Positions 44,599 through 55,296 are shown, counted from the stretch's first letter. The stretch: DNA of 64,000 nucleotides from Companilactobacillus keshanensis (GCF_003946205.1 NZ_RHOS01000002.1:1-64000), one strand, 5' to 3'. The notes: generated by a model from the sequence alone, not told the origin. Numbers and translations: made by a program.

Positions 44599-47500
44599 TC
44601 AGCAGTTGTATCTTGTGATTCTTCCAATGGCTTCTTCTTCTGCACGTTTTTCTTCTTGTTGTTTTGCGAGTTTAGATAGTGCGTCAATACTTACAGTATC
44701 ATCGTCTTCATCCATATCTCTAAGTTCGATCTCTTTATTGTGAGAGTCAAGAACCTTCATATCAAGACCTAAGGCTTGTAATTCTTTAACAAGAACACGG
44801 AATGATTCTGGAACACCTGGCTTAGGAATACTTTCACCCTTAACAATAGCTTCATAAGTCTTTACACGACCTACGATATCATCTGACTTGTATGTCAAAA
44901 TTTCTTGTAGAGTATAAGCGGCACCATAGGCTTCAAGAGCCCAAACTTCCATTTCACCAAATCTCTGTCCACCAAATTGTGCTTTACCACCAAGTGGTTG
45001 TTGAGTAACTAGTGAGTAAGGTCCGATTGAACGAGCATGAAGTTTATCATCAACCATGTGAGCTAGTTTCATATAGTACATAACACCAACAGATACACGG
45101 TTCTTGAATGGTTCACCAGTACGGCCATCATAAAGTGTTGACTTACCATCTGAATCCATATCAGCTTCTTTAACGATATCCCAAAGTTCATCATCTTGAA
45201 CACCATCAAAAACAGGTGTTGCAACGTGAATTCCAAGTTTTCTAGCGGCCATTCCTAAGTGAAGATCAAGTACTTGTCCGATATTCATACGAGATGGAAC
45301 ACCCATTGGGTTCAAAAGAATATCAACTGGTGTACCGTCTGGCATATAAGGCATATCTTCTTGAGGAACAACAATTGAAACAGTACCTTTGTTACCATGA
45401 CGTCCGGCCATCTTATCACCAACTTGGATCTTACGTTTCTGAGTGATATAGACACGAACCATCATATTAACACCAGGATCTAATTCATCTCCAGCTTCAC
45501 GAGTGAAGACCTTAACATCTTGAATAATTCCGCCACCACCATGTGGTACGCGAAGTGATGTGTCACGAACTTCACGAGCTTTTTCACCAAAGATAGCATG
45601 TAGCAATCTCTCTTCAGCTGATAATTCTGTAACACCCTTAGGAGTTACTTTACCAACTAAGATGTCACCATCACGAACTTCAGCACCAATACGAATAATA
45701 CCAAACTCATCAAGATCCTTAAGTGATTCTTCACCAACATTAGGGATTTCACGAGTGATTTCCTCAGGTCCAAGTTTTGTATCACGTGCTTCTGATTCAT
45801 ACTCTTCAATATGAATTGAAGTATAAGCATCTTCACGAACTAATTTTTCTGAAAGAACGATAGCATCTTCGTAGTTATACATATTCCATGTCATAAATGC
45901 GATCAATGGATTTTGTCCAAGAGCTAATTCACCATTTTCCATAGCAGGACCATCAGCGATAATATCGCCGGCCTTAACTTCCTCACCCTTGCGAGCAATA
46001 GGTCTTTGGTTATAACTCTTACCATTATTTGAACGACGGAATTTAGTTACTTTATATTCATCAGTTGTGCCATCATCATTACGTTTAACGATAATCTTTC
46101 TAGCATCAACATATTCAATAACACCATCATTCTTAGCGATAAGTGCGGCACCAGAATCATGAGCAGCAATATATTCCATACTTGTACCAACAAGTGGTGC
46201 ATGTGGATTGACCAAAGGAACTGCCTGACGTTGCATGTTAGCACCCATCAAAGCACGGTTCGAGTCATCATTTTCCAAGAAAGGAATACATGCTGTAGCA
46301 ACAGAAACTACTTGTTTAGGAGAAACGTCCATGTAATCGACTTTTTCTGGTGTAGTTTCAATATTGTCATCTTTTTTACGAGCCAAAATTGTGCTGTCAG
46401 AGAAACTACCATCTTCTTCAAGTTTAGTATTAGCCTGAGCAACAACATAGTTATCTTCTTCGTCAGCAGTTAAATAATCAATTTTATTTGTAACCTTATG
46501 TGTATCCCATGAAACACGACGATATGGTGTTTCAATGAAACCATATTCATTGATAATAGCGTAACTGGCCAAATTATTGATAAGTCCGATATTAGGTCCT
46601 TCAGGAGTTTCGATAGGACACATACGGCCATAGTGAGTATAGTGAACGTCACGAACTTCATATCCAGCACGATCACGAGTCAAACCACCAGGTCCAAGAG
46701 CAGATAGACGACGCTTGTGTTCTAGTTCTCCAAGTGGGTTTGTCTGATCCATGAACTGTGACAATTGTGATGAACCGAAGAATTCCTTGATTGAAGCAAC
46801 AACTGGTCTAATGTTGATCAATTGTTGTGGTGTAACAGTTGCTGAGTCTTGAATAGACATTCTTTCACGTACAACACGTTCCATACGTGATAAACCAATA
46901 CGGAATTGGTTTTGAAGTAATTCACCGACTGAACGAATACGACGGTTACCCAAGTGATCAATATCATCAGTGTTACCAATATCTTCTTTAAGGTTCAAGA
47001 AGTAGTTGATACCAGCCAAGATATCGGCAGGTGTAATAACACGAAGCTTGGCATCAATATGACCATTACCGATCATATTAACAACTTTTTCGTTATCAGC
47101 TTCTGAATAAACTTTAATTATTTGAACTGTAATTGGATCTGTCAATACACCTTCATCAGATGGTTGAAGAGTAACAGTCTTGAAATCTTCACGTTTAAGG
47201 TATGGACTCAATTTGTTCATAGCTTCACGGTCAAGAACTGTATCTTTAGCCAAGATAACTTCACCTGTATCAGGATCAGCAAGTGTTTCAGCCAATGTCT
47301 TGTTCAATAGTCTTGTCTTTATGTTGAGCTTCTTGTTGACCTTGTAACGACCAACTGAGGCCATATCATATCTACGTGGGTCAAAGAATCTAGCATAGAG
47401 CAATGAACGAGATGAATCAGCCGTCTTAGGTTCGCCAGGACGGAGTCGTTCATAAATATCCTTCAACGCTTCTTCAACACGAGAATCACTTGTATCTTTA

Positions 47501-48177
47501 TGAACATCTTTTTCAAGAGTTAAATTCAAAGTATCATTTTCACCAAAGATATCAAGAATTTCAGAATCAGCACCAAAACCTAATGATCTGATCAACTCAG
47601 AAATAGGTAATTTTCTAGTTCTATCGATTCTAACGTATCCTAAACCTTTAGCATCTGTTTCAAATTCTAACCAGGCACCACGGTTAGGAATAACTGTTGT
47701 ACCAAAGTTGATACGCCCATTTTTGTCAGTATCTGAATTATAGTAAATACCAGGTGAACGTACTAATTGAGAAACAATAACACGTTCGGCACCATTAATA
47801 ATAAAAGTACCTTGTTCTGTCATGATTGGAAAATCGCCAAAGAAAACATCTTGAGTTTTGATCTCGCCTGTTTCATGGTTAGTTAATTTCAACGTGACAT
47901 GCAATGGTGCTGAAAAGTTAGCATCATGTTGTCTTGCTTCTTCAACTGTGTATTTAGGTTCCAATAGTTTGTAATCAACGTACTCTAATGAAAGATTTCC
48001 ACCGAAATCATCAATAGGCATAACGTCATCAAACATATCCTTAAGTCCTTCATCTAAGAACCAGTTATAGGAATTTGTTTGAATGTCTATTAAATTTGGC
48101 AGTGGAAGTACTTCCTTGATCTTTGCATAACTACGACGAACACGGTGTGCACCATAATTAACGTTATGATAAGTCAA
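44599..48177 (-). CDS. rpoB: RNA polymerase subunit beta, with apparent 3' frameshift
   Basis: A 1192-aa subunit. The rifampicin region reads [20 protein letters not shown] then [11 protein letters not shown], a sensitive-type sequence. The beta flap and C-terminal clamp segments ([20 protein letters not shown]) are present. I start at TTG 48177, 6 nt after AGGTG, giving [20 protein letters not shown] ten codons earlier lacks an RBS. The C-terminus ends oddly as [13 protein letters not shown]. Shifting by one base near 44622-44643 opens a natural acidic tail [18 protein letters not shown] ending at 44574, 28 nt before rpoC. So either a recent indel or a sequencing error has altered the last residues. 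Confidence 0.95.
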   Translation of the reverse strand: MTYHNVNYGAHRVRRSYAKIKEVLPLPNLIDIQTNSYNWFLDEGLKDMFDDVMPIDDFGGNLSLEYVDYKLLEPKYTVEEARQHDANFSAPLHVTLKLTNHETGEIKTQDVFFGDFPIMTEQGTFIINGAERVIVSQLVRSPGIYYNSDTDKNGRINFGTTVIPNRGAWLEFETDAKGLGYVRIDRTRKLPISELIRSLGFGADSEILDIFGENDTLNLTLEKDVHKDTSDSRVEEALKDIYERLRPGEPKTADSSRSLLYARFFDPRRYDMASVGRYKVNKKLNIKTRLLNKTLAETLADPDTGEVILAKDTVLDREAMNKLSPYLKREDFKTVTLQPSDEGVLTDPITVQIIKVYSEADNEKVVNMIGNGHIDAKLRVITPADILAGINYFLNLKEDIGNTDDIDHLGNRRIRSVGELLQNQFRIGLSRMERVVRERMSIQDSATVTPQQLINIRPVVASIKEFFGSSQLSQFMDQTNPLGELEHKRRLSALGPGGLTRDRAGYEVRDVHYTHYGRMCPIETPEGPNIGLINNLASYAIINEYGFIETPYRRVSWDTHKVTNKIDYLTADEEDNYVVAQANTKLEEDGSFSDSTILARKKDDNIETTPEKVDYMDVSPKQVVSVATACIPFLENDDSNRALMGANMQRQAVPLVNPHAPLVGTSMEYIAAHDSGAALIAKNDGVIEYVDARKIIVKRNDDGTTDEYKVTKFRRSNNGKSYNQRPIARKGEEVKAGDIIADGPAMENGELALGQNPLIAFMTWNMYNYEDAIVLSEKLVREDAYTSIHIEEYESEARDTKLGPEEITREIPNVGEESLKDLDEFGIIRIGAEVRDGDILVGKVTPKGVTELSAEERLLHAIFGEKAREVRDTSLRVPHGGGGIIQDVKVFTREAGDELDPGVNMMVRVYITQKRKIQVGDKMAGRHGNKGTVSIVVPQEDMPYMPDGTPVDILLNPMGVPSRMNIGQVLDLHLGMAARKLGIHVATPVFDGVQDDELWDIVKEADMDSDGKSTLYDGRTGEPFKNRVSVGVMYYMKLAHMVDDKLHARSIGPYSLVTQQPLGGKAQFGGQRFGEMEVWALEAYGAAYTLQEILTYKSDDIVGRVKTYEAIVKGESIPKPGVPESFRVLVKELQALGLDMKVLDSHNKEIELRDMDEDDDTVSIDALSKLAKQQEEKRAEEEAIGRITRYNC

Positions 48178-48218
48178 ATTTTTCACCTCAACATATAATT
48201 TGTTCAAACGCAGGCCGA

Positions 48219-48245
48219 ATATTACATTTTCGTTACAAATTGCAA
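48219..48245 (-). promoter_or_regulatory. Weak rpoB promoter candidate
   Basis: Minus-strand TTGCAA (48240-48245), 15 bp, TAATAT (48219-48224), about 42 bp before the rpoB start. The spacing is short. The clpC terminator just upstream makes a separate rpoB promoter necessary, which is the main support. Confidence 0.35.
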
Positions 48246-48274
48246 GAAAACGTTTTTATTACCTGTTTTTAGGC

Positions 48275-48313
48275 AAAAAAAAACCAAAAATAGAATCTTA
48301 AATTCTACTTTTG
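48275..48313 (-). terminator. Terminator downstream of clpC
   Basis: On the minus strand CAAAAGTAGAAT pairs with ATTCTATTTTTG around a 5-nt loop (one mismatch), followed by nine T residues. It lies about 110 bp after the clpC stop and separates clpC from rpoB. Confidence 0.85.
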
Positions 48314-48422
48314 CTTTTTCTATACGGCATAGCCACGGACAATAGATCGTGACTTACGTTTTGAACTTTGAATCTCACAAGAAATAATACTACCTATAAA
48401 TAATAATGTCAATAGATAGAGA

Positions 48423-50921
48423 TTAATGTGCAAGTGATTTTTCATTCTTCTTCTTCTTTTCTTCCGAAACCGTCACGGTCAATTTACCTTGTTTAGAACC
48501 GACTTTGATTGTGTCACCTTCGCCTACTTTGTTCATAAGCAACAGTTCACTGACTGGATCTTCGATCTCTCTTTGAATCGTTCTTCTCATTGGACGAGCA
48601 CCATACTCTGGATTGTAACCATCTTTAACCAGATCGCTATAAGCCGCTGGTGAGATAACAAGTTCGATCTTACGATCTTCAAGACGTTTTCTCAAGTTTC
48701 CGCTCATGATCTTAGCAATAGCTTTTAATTGGTCACGGTCTAATGACTTGAAGACAATCGTTTCATCAATGCGGTTCAAGAATTCTGGTCTAAAGAATTT
48801 CTTCAATTCTGTATTGATACGATCCTGCATTTCCTTGTAATCATCTTGAACATCTTTGGCGCCAAATCCAACGGACTTGTCTTCTTGTAATGCACGTGCA
48901 CCCAAGTTAGAAGTCATGATAATAATCGTATTACGAAAATCAACTTTACGTCCTTTAGCATCAGTTAAGATACCATCGTCAAGAACTTGCAATAAGATAT
49001 TGAAAACATCTGGATGGGCTTTTTCAACTTCATCAAGCAAAATAACTGAGTAAGGTTCATTTCTAACTTTCTCAGTCAACTGACCACCGTCATCAAAGCC
49101 AACATAACCAGGTGCTGAACCGATCAATTTAGAAGTACTGTATTGTTCCATGTATTCTGACATATCCACACGGATCAGATTATCCTCTGAACCGAACATA
49201 ACTTCAGCAATTGATTTAGCAAGCTCAGTCTTACCAACACCAGTAGGTCCTAAGAACATAAACGAACCAATCGGTCTATCTGGATCTTTCATACCACTTC
49301 TAGCACGACGAATCGCACGAGAGATAGCACTAATGGCAGTATTTTGTCCGATAACACGCTTATGAAGTTCTTTCTCAAGATTCAAGAGACGCTCACTTTC
49401 TTTACGAGTGATCTGTTTAACCGGAACACCAGTCCATTCAGCAATAATTTCGGCAATATCACTAACTTTAACAACTGGTTGTTTTGCATGACCGGTTTCT
49501 TTAGACTCTTTTAATTCGGCGATTTTCTCTTGAAGGTCTTGTTCCTTCTCACGTATCTTAGCGGCCTTTTCAAAGTCTTGATCTAAGATGGCATTATTCT
49601 TATCATCGATCAACTTCATCGATTGGCTAGTCAAATCATCCAAATCATTATGTTTAGAAACATTGTGAATTCTTACTTTGGCGGAAGCCTCATCAACTAA
49701 ATCGATTGCCTTGTCTGGCAAGAAACGGTTTGTCAAATAACGTGTTGAAAGTTTAACTGCGGCTTCAATAGCTTCATCTGAAATGATCAGGCCATGATGT
49801 TGTTCATATCTGGGACGGAGTCCCTTTAGAATTTCAACGGATTCTTCTTCAGTTGGTTCTTCAACGACAATCTTAGCAAAACGACGTTCCAAAGCACTAT
49901 CTTTTTCAATATACTTTTGGTATTCGTTTAGGGTCGTGGCACCGATCAATTGCAATTCACCACGAGCTAAGGCTGGTTTCAAAATATTTGAGGCATCAAT
50001 AGCACCTTCAGCACCACCAGCACCAATCAAAGTATGTAATTCATCAATAAATAAAATAACATGTTTGTCTTTATAAATTTCTTCAATGATCTTCTTTAAA
50101 CGATCTTCAAACTCTCCACGATACTTTGTACCAGCTACTAATGAGCCCATATCAAGCATCATGATACGTTTATTTTGCATATCAAGCGGAACTTCTTTTT
50201 TAACAATATAACTAGCTAGGCCTTCAGCGATGGCGGTTTTACCAACCCCTGGTTCACCTACTAGTACTGGATTATTTTTAGTTCTACGACTAAGAATCTG
50301 AATGGTTCTCTCGACTTCTTTTTTTCGACCGATCACAGGATCAATTTGATTATCAGCCGCGATCTTAGTTAAATCACGTGCCAATGAATCAAGTGTAGGT
50401 GTGCCTGCTGGTTGTTTCTTCTTGCGATTAGCATTAGCCATATTAGCGGCCATGCCACGAGGGCCACTTTTAGTTGACATCCCCATTTTGGTAAGAAGTA
50501 AATTTTTTGTCTTAGTTAGGCTTAATCCTAAATTAGTTAAAATTCGGTTTGCTAAATTATCAGTATCGTCTAAAATGGCCAATAAAATATGCTCTGTTCC
50601 AATACGACTAGTATTGTATTGATCAGAAACATCTTGTGAATTAGACAGGATCTTCTGTCCCTTAGGAGAATATGGGAGGTAAATGCCTTTGGCGGTATTA
50701 GATGAGACATCTCCGTAACCAGTTAGATGTTCGATTTCTTCTTCAACATCGCGTTCACTAACGGCGAGATCTCTCAAAGTAATACCGGCAATACCATCGT
50801 TCTCCATAGTTAATCCTAGAAGAATATGTTCAGTTCCAACAGCATTGTGATGAAATGTTTTAGCCTGCTCTTGAGCCAAAACAAGTGCGTTCTTCGCGCT
50901 TTCGGTAAATACTTTGTCCAT
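48423..50921 (-). CDS. clpC: ClpC, AAA+ protease ATPase
   Basis: An 832-aa Hsp100 unfoldase that feeds substrates to ClpP. Two Clp-N repeats lie in residues 1-150. The first AAA domain has [15 protein letters not shown] near 220. A UVR/coiled M-domain follows ([20 protein letters not shown] near 430), a MecA-type adaptor region. The second AAA domain has [17 protein letters not shown] near 555, and the P-loop ClpP-docking VGFG segment (KSVGFGAKD) near 690. In many Firmicutes clpC follows ctsR, but here tRNA genes lie upstream and no CtsR heptad repeat (GGTCAAA) is seen. The ATG is preceded by CGAGGTAG. Confidence 0.96.
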   Translation of the reverse strand: MDKVFTESAKNALVLAQEQAKTFHHNAVGTEHILLGLTMENDGIAGITLRDLAVSERDVEEEIEHLTGYGDVSSNTAKGIYLPYSPKGQKILSNSQDVSDQYNTSRIGTEHILLAILDDTDNLANRILTNLGLSLTKTKNLLLTKMGMSTKSGPRGMAANMANANRKKKQPAGTPTLDSLARDLTKIAADNQIDPVIGRKKEVERTIQILSRRTKNNPVLVGEPGVGKTAIAEGLASYIVKKEVPLDMQNKRIMMLDMGSLVAGTKYRGEFEDRLKKIIEEIYKDKHVILFIDELHTLIGAGGAEGAIDASNILKPALARGELQLIGATTLNEYQKYIEKDSALERRFAKIVVEEPTEEESVEILKGLRPRYEQHHGLIISDEAIEAAVKLSTRYLTNRFLPDKAIDLVDEASAKVRIHNVSKHNDLDDLTSQSMKLIDDKNNAILDQDFEKAAKIREKEQDLQEKIAELKESKETGHAKQPVVKVSDIAEIIAEWTGVPVKQITRKESERLLNLEKELHKRVIGQNTAISAISRAIRRARSGMKDPDRPIGSFMFLGPTGVGKTELAKSIAEVMFGSEDNLIRVDMSEYMEQYSTSKLIGSAPGYVGFDDGGQLTEKVRNEPYSVILLDEVEKAHPDVFNILLQVLDDGILTDAKGRKVDFRNTIIIMTSNLGARALQEDKSVGFGAKDVQDDYKEMQDRINTELKKFFRPEFLNRIDETIVFKSLDRDQLKAIAKIMSGNLRKRLEDRKIELVISPAAYSDLVKDGYNPEYGARPMRRTIQREIEDPVSELLLMNKVGEGDTIKVGSKQGKLTVTVSEEKKKKNEKSLAH

Positions 50922-50958
50922 TTTAACTACCTCGACTTATAAATTTCTTGGTGTAGAA

Positions 50959-50986
50959 AGTATAATTCTGTTGTGTAAAAATGCAA
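50959..50986 (-). promoter_or_regulatory. Sigma-A promoter of clpC
   Basis: Minus-strand TTGCAT (50981-50986), 16 bp, TATACT (50959-50964), 38 bp before the clpC start. No GGTCAAA direct repeats or CIRCE element are visible around it, so heat-shock control by CtsR or HrcA is not evident. Confidence 0.7.
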
Positions 50987-51085
50987 GTGATTTAGCTCAT
51001 AGGGTAATTAAGCATTTCGTCTGCTTACATTTCTTAACTACTATTATTACATATTTATTCGGAATCACATTAATAATCAGCACAA

Positions 51086-51131
51086 ATAAAAGAGATCATC
51101 GACTTCGATAAGAAGTGATGATCTCTTTTAT
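51086..51131 (-). terminator. Terminator of the tRNA operon
   Basis: AAAAGAGATCATC and GATGATCTCTTTT form a long stem capped by an inner hairpin ACTTC-GATAA-GAAGT, with A/T runs on the flanks. It lies 5 bp after tRNA-Pro and stops the tRNA transcript before clpC. Confidence 0.92.
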
Positions 51132-51135
51132 CAAA

Positions 51136-51209
51136 TCGGGAAAACAAGATTTGAACTTGCGACCTCTACGTTCCGAACGTAGCGCTCTACCAAGCTGAGC
51201 TATTTCCCG
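51136..51209 (-). tRNA. tRNA-Pro (anticodon CGG)
   Basis: A 74-nt cloverleaf. Acceptor CGGGAAA/TTTCCCG with the C1-G72 pair and A73 expected for proline, D arm GCTC/GAGC, anticodon stem CTACG/CGTAG with loop TTCGGAA, T arm GCAAG-TTCAAAT-CTTGT. The anticodon is CGG (reads CCG). Position 37 is A, not the usual G of tRNA-Pro. CCA is not encoded. It is the last gene of the operon. Confidence 0.93.
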
Positions 51210-51230
51210 ATTTAACTGTATTATCAATGA

Positions 51231-51302
51231 AGCGGAAGACGGGATTCGAACCCGCGACCCCCACCATGGCAAGGTGATGTTCTACCACTGAACTACTTCC
51301 GC
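51231..51302 (-). tRNA. tRNA-Gly (anticodon GCC)
   Basis: A 72-nt cloverleaf with acceptor GCGGAAG/CTTCCGC, T73, anticodon loop TTGCCAT on a TCACC/GGTGG stem, and T arm CGGG-TTCGAAT-CCCG. It is nearly identical to the Bacillus tRNA-Gly(GCC) as I recall it. CCA is not encoded. Confidence 0.96.
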
Positions 51303-51309
51303 ATAATAA

Positions 51310-51382
51310 TGCCGACTAGAGGATTCGAACCTCCGACCCCCTGTTTACAAGACAGATGCTCTGCCAACTGAGCTAAGTCGGC
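51310..51382 (-). tRNA. tRNA-Thr (anticodon TGT)
   Basis: A 73-nt cloverleaf with acceptor GCCGACT/AGTCGGC, A73, D arm GCTC/GAGC, anticodon loop CTTGTAA, and T arm GGAGG-TTCGAAT-CCTCT. The anticodon UGU reads ACN codons by wobble. CCA is not encoded. Confidence 0.96.
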
Positions 51383-51430
51383 ATCAAGTGACGCGTTTTA
51401 AAAATCGACTTCAATATTTTAAATATCGAA

Positions 51431-51513
51431 TACGGGTGAAAGGACTTGAACCTTCATGTCCACTGGACACTAGAACCTAAATCTAGCGCGTCTGCCAATT
51501 CCGCCACACCCGC
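51431..51513 (-). tRNA. tRNA-Leu (anticodon TAG)
   Basis: An 83-nt class II tRNA with a long variable arm (GTGTCCAGTGGACAT region). Anticodon stem CTAGA/TCTAG with loop TTTAGGT gives anticodon TAG with G37. The acceptor has a G1-U72 wobble pair where Bacillus has G-C. A73 is the leucine discriminator. CCA is not encoded. Confidence 0.95.
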
Positions 51514-51543
51514 AAAACATGAACCCACTAAGCTTACGCTTAA

Positions 51544-51616
51544 TGGAGGATACAGGGATCGAACCTGTGACCTCCTGCTTGTAAGGCAGATGCTCTCCCA
51601 GCTGAGCTAATCCTCC
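51544..51616 (-). tRNA. tRNA-Val (anticodon TAC)
   Basis: A 73-nt cloverleaf, first gene of the tRNA operon. Acceptor GGAGGAT/ATCCTCC, A73, D arm GCTC/GAGC, anticodon loop CTTACAA, T arm ACAGG-TTCGATC-CCTGT. CCA is not encoded, so CCA-adding enzyme is needed for all five tRNAs here. Confidence 0.96.
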
Positions 51617-51645
51617 ATGTCGTGCTCTGTTTCAACAACTATATT

Positions 51646-51675
51646 AGTATACCTAAAAACAACAAAAAAAGTCAA
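51646..51675 (-). promoter_or_regulatory. Promoter of the tRNA operon, -35 inside the lysS terminator
   Basis: Minus-strand TTGACT (51670-51675), 18 bp, TATACT (51646-51651), 30 bp before tRNA-Val. The -35 hexamer is part of the descending arm of the lysS terminator hairpin, so the two elements are physically merged. Confidence 0.8.
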
Positions 51676-51697
51676 CGAATTTTCGTTAACTTTTTTA
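51663..51697 (-). terminator. Terminator of lysS
   Basis: On the minus strand AGTTAACGAA pairs with TTCGTTGACT (one A-C mismatch) around a very short loop, preceded by A residues and followed by T residues. It lies 16 bp after the lysS stop codon. Confidence 0.8.
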
Positions 51698-51712
51698 TTT
51701 TTTTATATTCAA

Positions 51713-53236
51713 TTATTCTGGATTATTACTATTGTCTTCTGGTTTCATAGTTGGGAACAAGACAACATCACGAATTGTTGGTGCATCTGTAAGTAACATA
51801 ACAAGACGATCAATACCAATACCTAGTCCACCTGTTGGAGGCATACCGTATTCTAGGGCTTCAACGTAATCTTTATCGATACCTTCGGCTTCGTCATTAC
51901 CTTCATTTCTTTCAGCAACTTGAGCTTCAAATCTTTCACGTTGATCAATCGGATCATTCAATTCAGTAAAGGCATTACCATATTCATGACCTAATATGTA
52001 AACTTCAAAACGGTCTACGAATCTTGGATCTTTCTTATTCTTCTTAGCTAAAGGAGAAACTTCGATTGGATAACCATAAATGAATGTTGGTTCTTTGATA
52101 TTTTCTTCAACAAAAGTTTCAAAGAACTCATTAATAATATGACCGACTTTCCAATATTGTTCGTAGTGCACGTTATTTTCATCAGCGAGTTTACGAGCTT
52201 CATCAATTGTCATTTCCTGAGTGAAGTCGATACCAGTCTTTTCTTGGATAGCAGAAACCATAGAGATTCGCTTGAAAGGTTTGCCAAGATCAACATCTTC
52301 ACCTTGATAAGTAATTTGCGTTGTTCCAAGTGCCTTTTGAGCGGCATGTCTAAAGATACCTTCTGTTTCATCCATAACATCGTTGAAATCAAAGTATGCA
52401 GCATATGTTTCAAGTGATGTAAATTCAGGACTATGCTGTGTATCTAATCCTTCATTACGGAAAACACGTCCAATTTCATAGACACGTTCAAATCCACCAA
52501 CAACTAATCTCTTCAAAGGTAGTTCCAACGCGATTCTGAGATACATGTCTTCATCCAAAGCATTGTAGTGGGCGATAAATGGCTTAGCATTGGCACCACC
52601 AGCTTGAGCATTCAAAGTTGGTGTTTCAACTTCAAGGAAGTCCTCACCATCTAAATACTCACGGACAGCTGAAATGATTTTTGAACGTTTCTTGAAACGA
52701 TCAAAACTATCTTCATTAGCAATCAAGTCAAGATATCTTTGACGATATTTTTGTTCAACATTTGTTAAACCATGGAATTTATCTGGTAGTGGACGGAGTG
52801 ACTTAGCTAGCATAGTTACCTTAGTAGCTTTAACAGTCAATTCACCCATATCAGTCTTCATAACGTGGCCTTCAATACCTAGATGATCACCGATATCAGC
52901 ACGTTTGAAAATATGGTAGTTTTCTTCCCCTACCTCATCTTTACGTACATAGATTTGAATCTTGCCGCTTCTATCTTTAATGTCAGCGAAGCCAACTTTA
53001 CCTTTACCACGTTTGGTCATCATACGACCAGCAATGATTACAGGTGTGTTTTGTTCTTCAAGGACCTCTTTGTCCTCTTCGTTATACTTGCCGTGAAGTT
53101 CTTCTGTTAAATCAGTTCTGACAAAGCGTGAACCATATGGATCTACACCTTCATCATATAATTCAGCCAATTTTTCACGTCGAACTCTTAGCTGATCATT
53201 CATTTCTTTTCCTTGCTTATTTTTTTGGTTTCCCAA
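51713..53236 (-). CDS. lysS: Lysyl-tRNA synthetase (class II)
   Basis: A 507-aa homodimeric enzyme that charges tRNA-Lys. An N-terminal OB-fold anticodon-binding domain (about 55-150, with [20 protein letters not shown]) precedes the class II core: motif 2 [20 protein letters not shown] near 265 and motif 3 [15 protein letters not shown] near 475. I start at TTG 53236, 6 nt after GGGGGAG. An ATG 11 codons downstream (53203) has a weaker AAGGA site and is the alternative. It follows dusB by 17 nt. The dusB-lysS pairing is common in Firmicutes. Confidence 0.96.
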   Translation of the reverse strand: MGNQKNKQGKEMNDQLRVRREKLAELYDEGVDPYGSRFVRTDLTEELHGKYNEEDKEVLEEQNTPVIIAGRMMTKRGKGKVGFADIKDRSGKIQIYVRKDEVGEENYHIFKRADIGDHLGIEGHVMKTDMGELTVKATKVTMLAKSLRPLPDKFHGLTNVEQKYRQRYLDLIANEDSFDRFKKRSKIISAVREYLDGEDFLEVETPTLNAQAGGANAKPFIAHYNALDEDMYLRIALELPLKRLVVGGFERVYEIGRVFRNEGLDTQHSPEFTSLETYAAYFDFNDVMDETEGIFRHAAQKALGTTQITYQGEDVDLGKPFKRISMVSAIQEKTGIDFTQEMTIDEARKLADENNVHYEQYWKVGHIINEFFETFVEENIKEPTFIYGYPIEVSPLAKKNKKDPRFVDRFEVYILGHEYGNAFTELNDPIDQRERFEAQVAERNEGNDEAEGIDKDYVEALEYGMPPTGGLGIGIDRLVMLLTDAPTIRDVVLFPTMKPEDNSNNPE

Positions 53237-53253
53237 ACTGTTCTCCCCCGTTT

Positions 53254-54258
53254 CTATGAAAATCTGGCAGATCTTGCTTCTCGCTTTTCAGCACTTTCAA
53301 CAAAACCGTCTAATATATCAAATACTTCTTTCATGGTACCAACTTGCATGACCTTAGCGCGGGTTCTTACAGCATGTGGAATACCTTTTAGATAGTATGC
53401 TGCTTGTTGACGAAATTCTGGTACGCCAACATGCTCACCCTTTAAGTCTACCAAACGTTCCAGTTGAAGTTTAGCTATATTAATTTTTTCTCTAGTTGTC
53501 GGATCAGGAATTATTTCTCCTGTTTCAATATAACGCTCCATTGCGCTCAATTTCCAGAAGTTTCCCAAAACTGCACGTCCGACCATAGCAGCATCTGCAC
53601 CAACATCTTCGAGCATTGTTTTAACATCTTGAGGCGTCCTGATATCACCATTTCCCATAAAAGGAATCGTTAATTTTTGAGCAACCTCGTGCAAGATATC
53701 CCAGTTGGCACGACCTTGATAGAATTGTTTACGTGTTCTACCATGCATGGCGACGGCGGCAGCACCACCTTCTTGAGCAGCCAAAGCATTTTCAACTGCA
53801 TAAAGATGATCGTCATCCCAACCAGTTCTCATTTTAATCGTTAATGGTTTATCAATAGCTGAACTAACTTCTTTAACAACGTTATAGATCTTATCAGGAT
53901 CTAGTAACCATCTGGATCCGGCATCATTCTTAACAACTTTGTTAACCGGACATCCCATGTTGATATCAATAATATCAGCCGCGGTATTCTCAGAAACAAA
54001 TTTAGCAGCTTCCACAAGAGATTCCTTGCTACCACCAAATAATTGAATGCTAACTGGATGTTCTTTAGAATCAATAAACAGCATATCCAACGTTTTATTA
54101 TTATGATACTTAATGCCTTGATCACTGACCATTTCGCAGACAACTAGCCCAGCACCAAATTCACGAGCTGTCAGTCTAAATGACGCATTAGTAATACCGG
54201 CCATTGGCGCTACGACAAGCTGATTAGGAATCGTTACGTCTCCTATTTTCCATTTCAT
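53254..54258 (-). CDS. dusB: DusB, tRNA-dihydrouridine synthase
   Basis: A 334-aa flavoenzyme that reduces specific uridines in the tRNA D-loop. The FMN-binding TIM barrel begins [20 protein letters not shown]. The catalytic cysteine lies in [18 protein letters not shown] near residue 105, and [20 protein letters not shown] and [12 protein letters not shown] contribute flavin and phosphate contacts. The length is typical. The ATG follows AGAGG. It sits between hslO and lysS. Confidence 0.95.
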   Translation of the reverse strand: MKWKIGDVTIPNQLVVAPMAGITNASFRLTAREFGAGLVVCEMVSDQGIKYHNNKTLDMLFIDSKEHPVSIQLFGGSKESLVEAAKFVSENTAADIIDINMGCPVNKVVKNDAGSRWLLDPDKIYNVVKEVSSAIDKPLTIKMRTGWDDDHLYAVENALAAQEGGAAAVAMHGRTRKQFYQGRANWDILHEVAQKLTIPFMGNGDIRTPQDVKTMLEDVGADAAMVGRAVLGNFWKLSAMERYIETGEIIPDPTTREKINIAKLQLERLVDLKGEHVGVPEFRQQAAYYLKGIPHAVRTRAKVMQVGTMKEVFDILDGFVESAEKREARSARFS

Positions 54259-54361
54259 ATTGTCTACCTCTATGTTTTTTAAGTAAAAATTCTACCTAAA
54301 AAGCATTCTTTAATTACAACTTGCAATAATAACAAATTTTCGACTTAGATGGCAAACATGA

Positions 54362-55243
54362 TTACTTCTTTTCTGCAATAATCTCTTTCAGATCTGCTTC
54401 TGAAAATTGATATTTGTTGTTACAGAATTTACAGACCGCTTCTGCACCATGGTTCTCATCGATCATAGCTTGGAGTTCGTCATCTGATAAAGTGGCTAAA
54501 GATTTAGAGAACTTATCTTTCGAACAATCACACTTAAAAGCAATTGGCATTGTATCAAGAATTTTCATCTCGACACCATTCATCAATTTACTCAATACCT
54601 CTTCATTAGTTAGTCCTTCATTTAATAGAGTTGATAAATTGGGAATCACTTTAAGGTTATTTTCTATTTTTGTAATGTCATCGTCATTGGCACCGGGGAG
54701 AGTTTGAATTAGGAAACCTCCAGCAGCACCGACAGTTTCATTCGGCTGCACAAAAACTGAAACTCCAATAGCTGACGGGATCTGTTCTGACTTTGCCATA
54801 TAATATGTAAAATCGGCACCAATTTCACCGGAAACAATTGGAACTTGACCTGTAAAAGGATCTTTCATATGAAGATCTTTAGTAATGCTTAAAGTTCCGT
54901 TTGTACCAACAGCACCTTTAACATCAATATGATGATCATCATTTAGTGGCAAACTAATATGTGGATTTTGAATATATCCTTTTACATTTCCCTTTGCATT
55001 GGCGTCAACTACAATTGCTCCAGCGGGACCATCCGCAACAACTCTACTTGTTAAGACCTCATCTTCTTTAAGTGTTGAAGTAGCAACCAGGATTGAGCCA
55101 ATCATTGTACGACCTAGTGCAGCCGTAGAATTAGACCAAGTATCATGTCTCTTTTGAGCCTCAGCAATTGTATCAGTTGCATTGATTACATAAACTCTGA
55201 ATTTTCCATCTTTAGAAACTGATTTTGTTAATGTATCTGTCAT
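54362..55243 (-). CDS. hslO: HslO (Hsp33), redox-regulated chaperone
   Basis: A 293-aa holdase activated by oxidation. The zinc/redox switch at the C-terminus has all four cysteines, CDC near residues 237-239 and CKFC near 269-272, in FKCDCSKDKFSKSL and AVCKFCNNKYQF. The N-terminal start DGKFRVYVINATDTIAEAQK is typical. The ATG follows TAGGAG. It lies only about 20-50 bp after the ftsH terminator, so it depends on read-through or a promoter hidden in that short gap. Confidence 0.95.
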   Translation of the reverse strand: MTDTLTKSVSKDGKFRVYVINATDTIAEAQKRHDTWSNSTAALGRTMIGSILVATSTLKEDEVLTSRVVADGPAGAIVVDANAKGNVKGYIQNPHISLPLNDDHHIDVKGAVGTNGTLSITKDLHMKDPFTGQVPIVSGEIGADFTYYMAKSEQIPSAIGVSVFVQPNETVGAAGGFLIQTLPGANDDDITKIENNLKVIPNLSTLLNEGLTNEEVLSKLMNGVEMKILDTMPIAFKCDCSKDKFSKSLATLSDDELQAMIDENHGAEAVCKFCNNKYQFSEADLKEIIAEKK

Positions 55244-55264
55244 CGTATTCTCCTATATTTTTAG

Positions 55265-55293
55265 TTCAAAAAAGCGACTCAAACGAGTCGCTT
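55265..55293 (-). terminator. Terminator of ftsH, just ahead of hslO
   Basis: AAGCGACTC (55272-55280) and GAGTCGCTT (55285-55293) form a 9-bp stem with a 4-nt loop, followed on the minus strand by six T residues. It begins 3 bp after the ftsH stop and lies upstream of the hslO RBS. Confidence 0.9.
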
Positions 55294-55296
55294 CTT

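Noticed and set aside
51136-51616. Regularly spaced similar blocks that might look like a CRISPR array
   Set aside because: Each block folds as a tRNA with a distinct anticodon. There are no identical direct repeats or cas genes.
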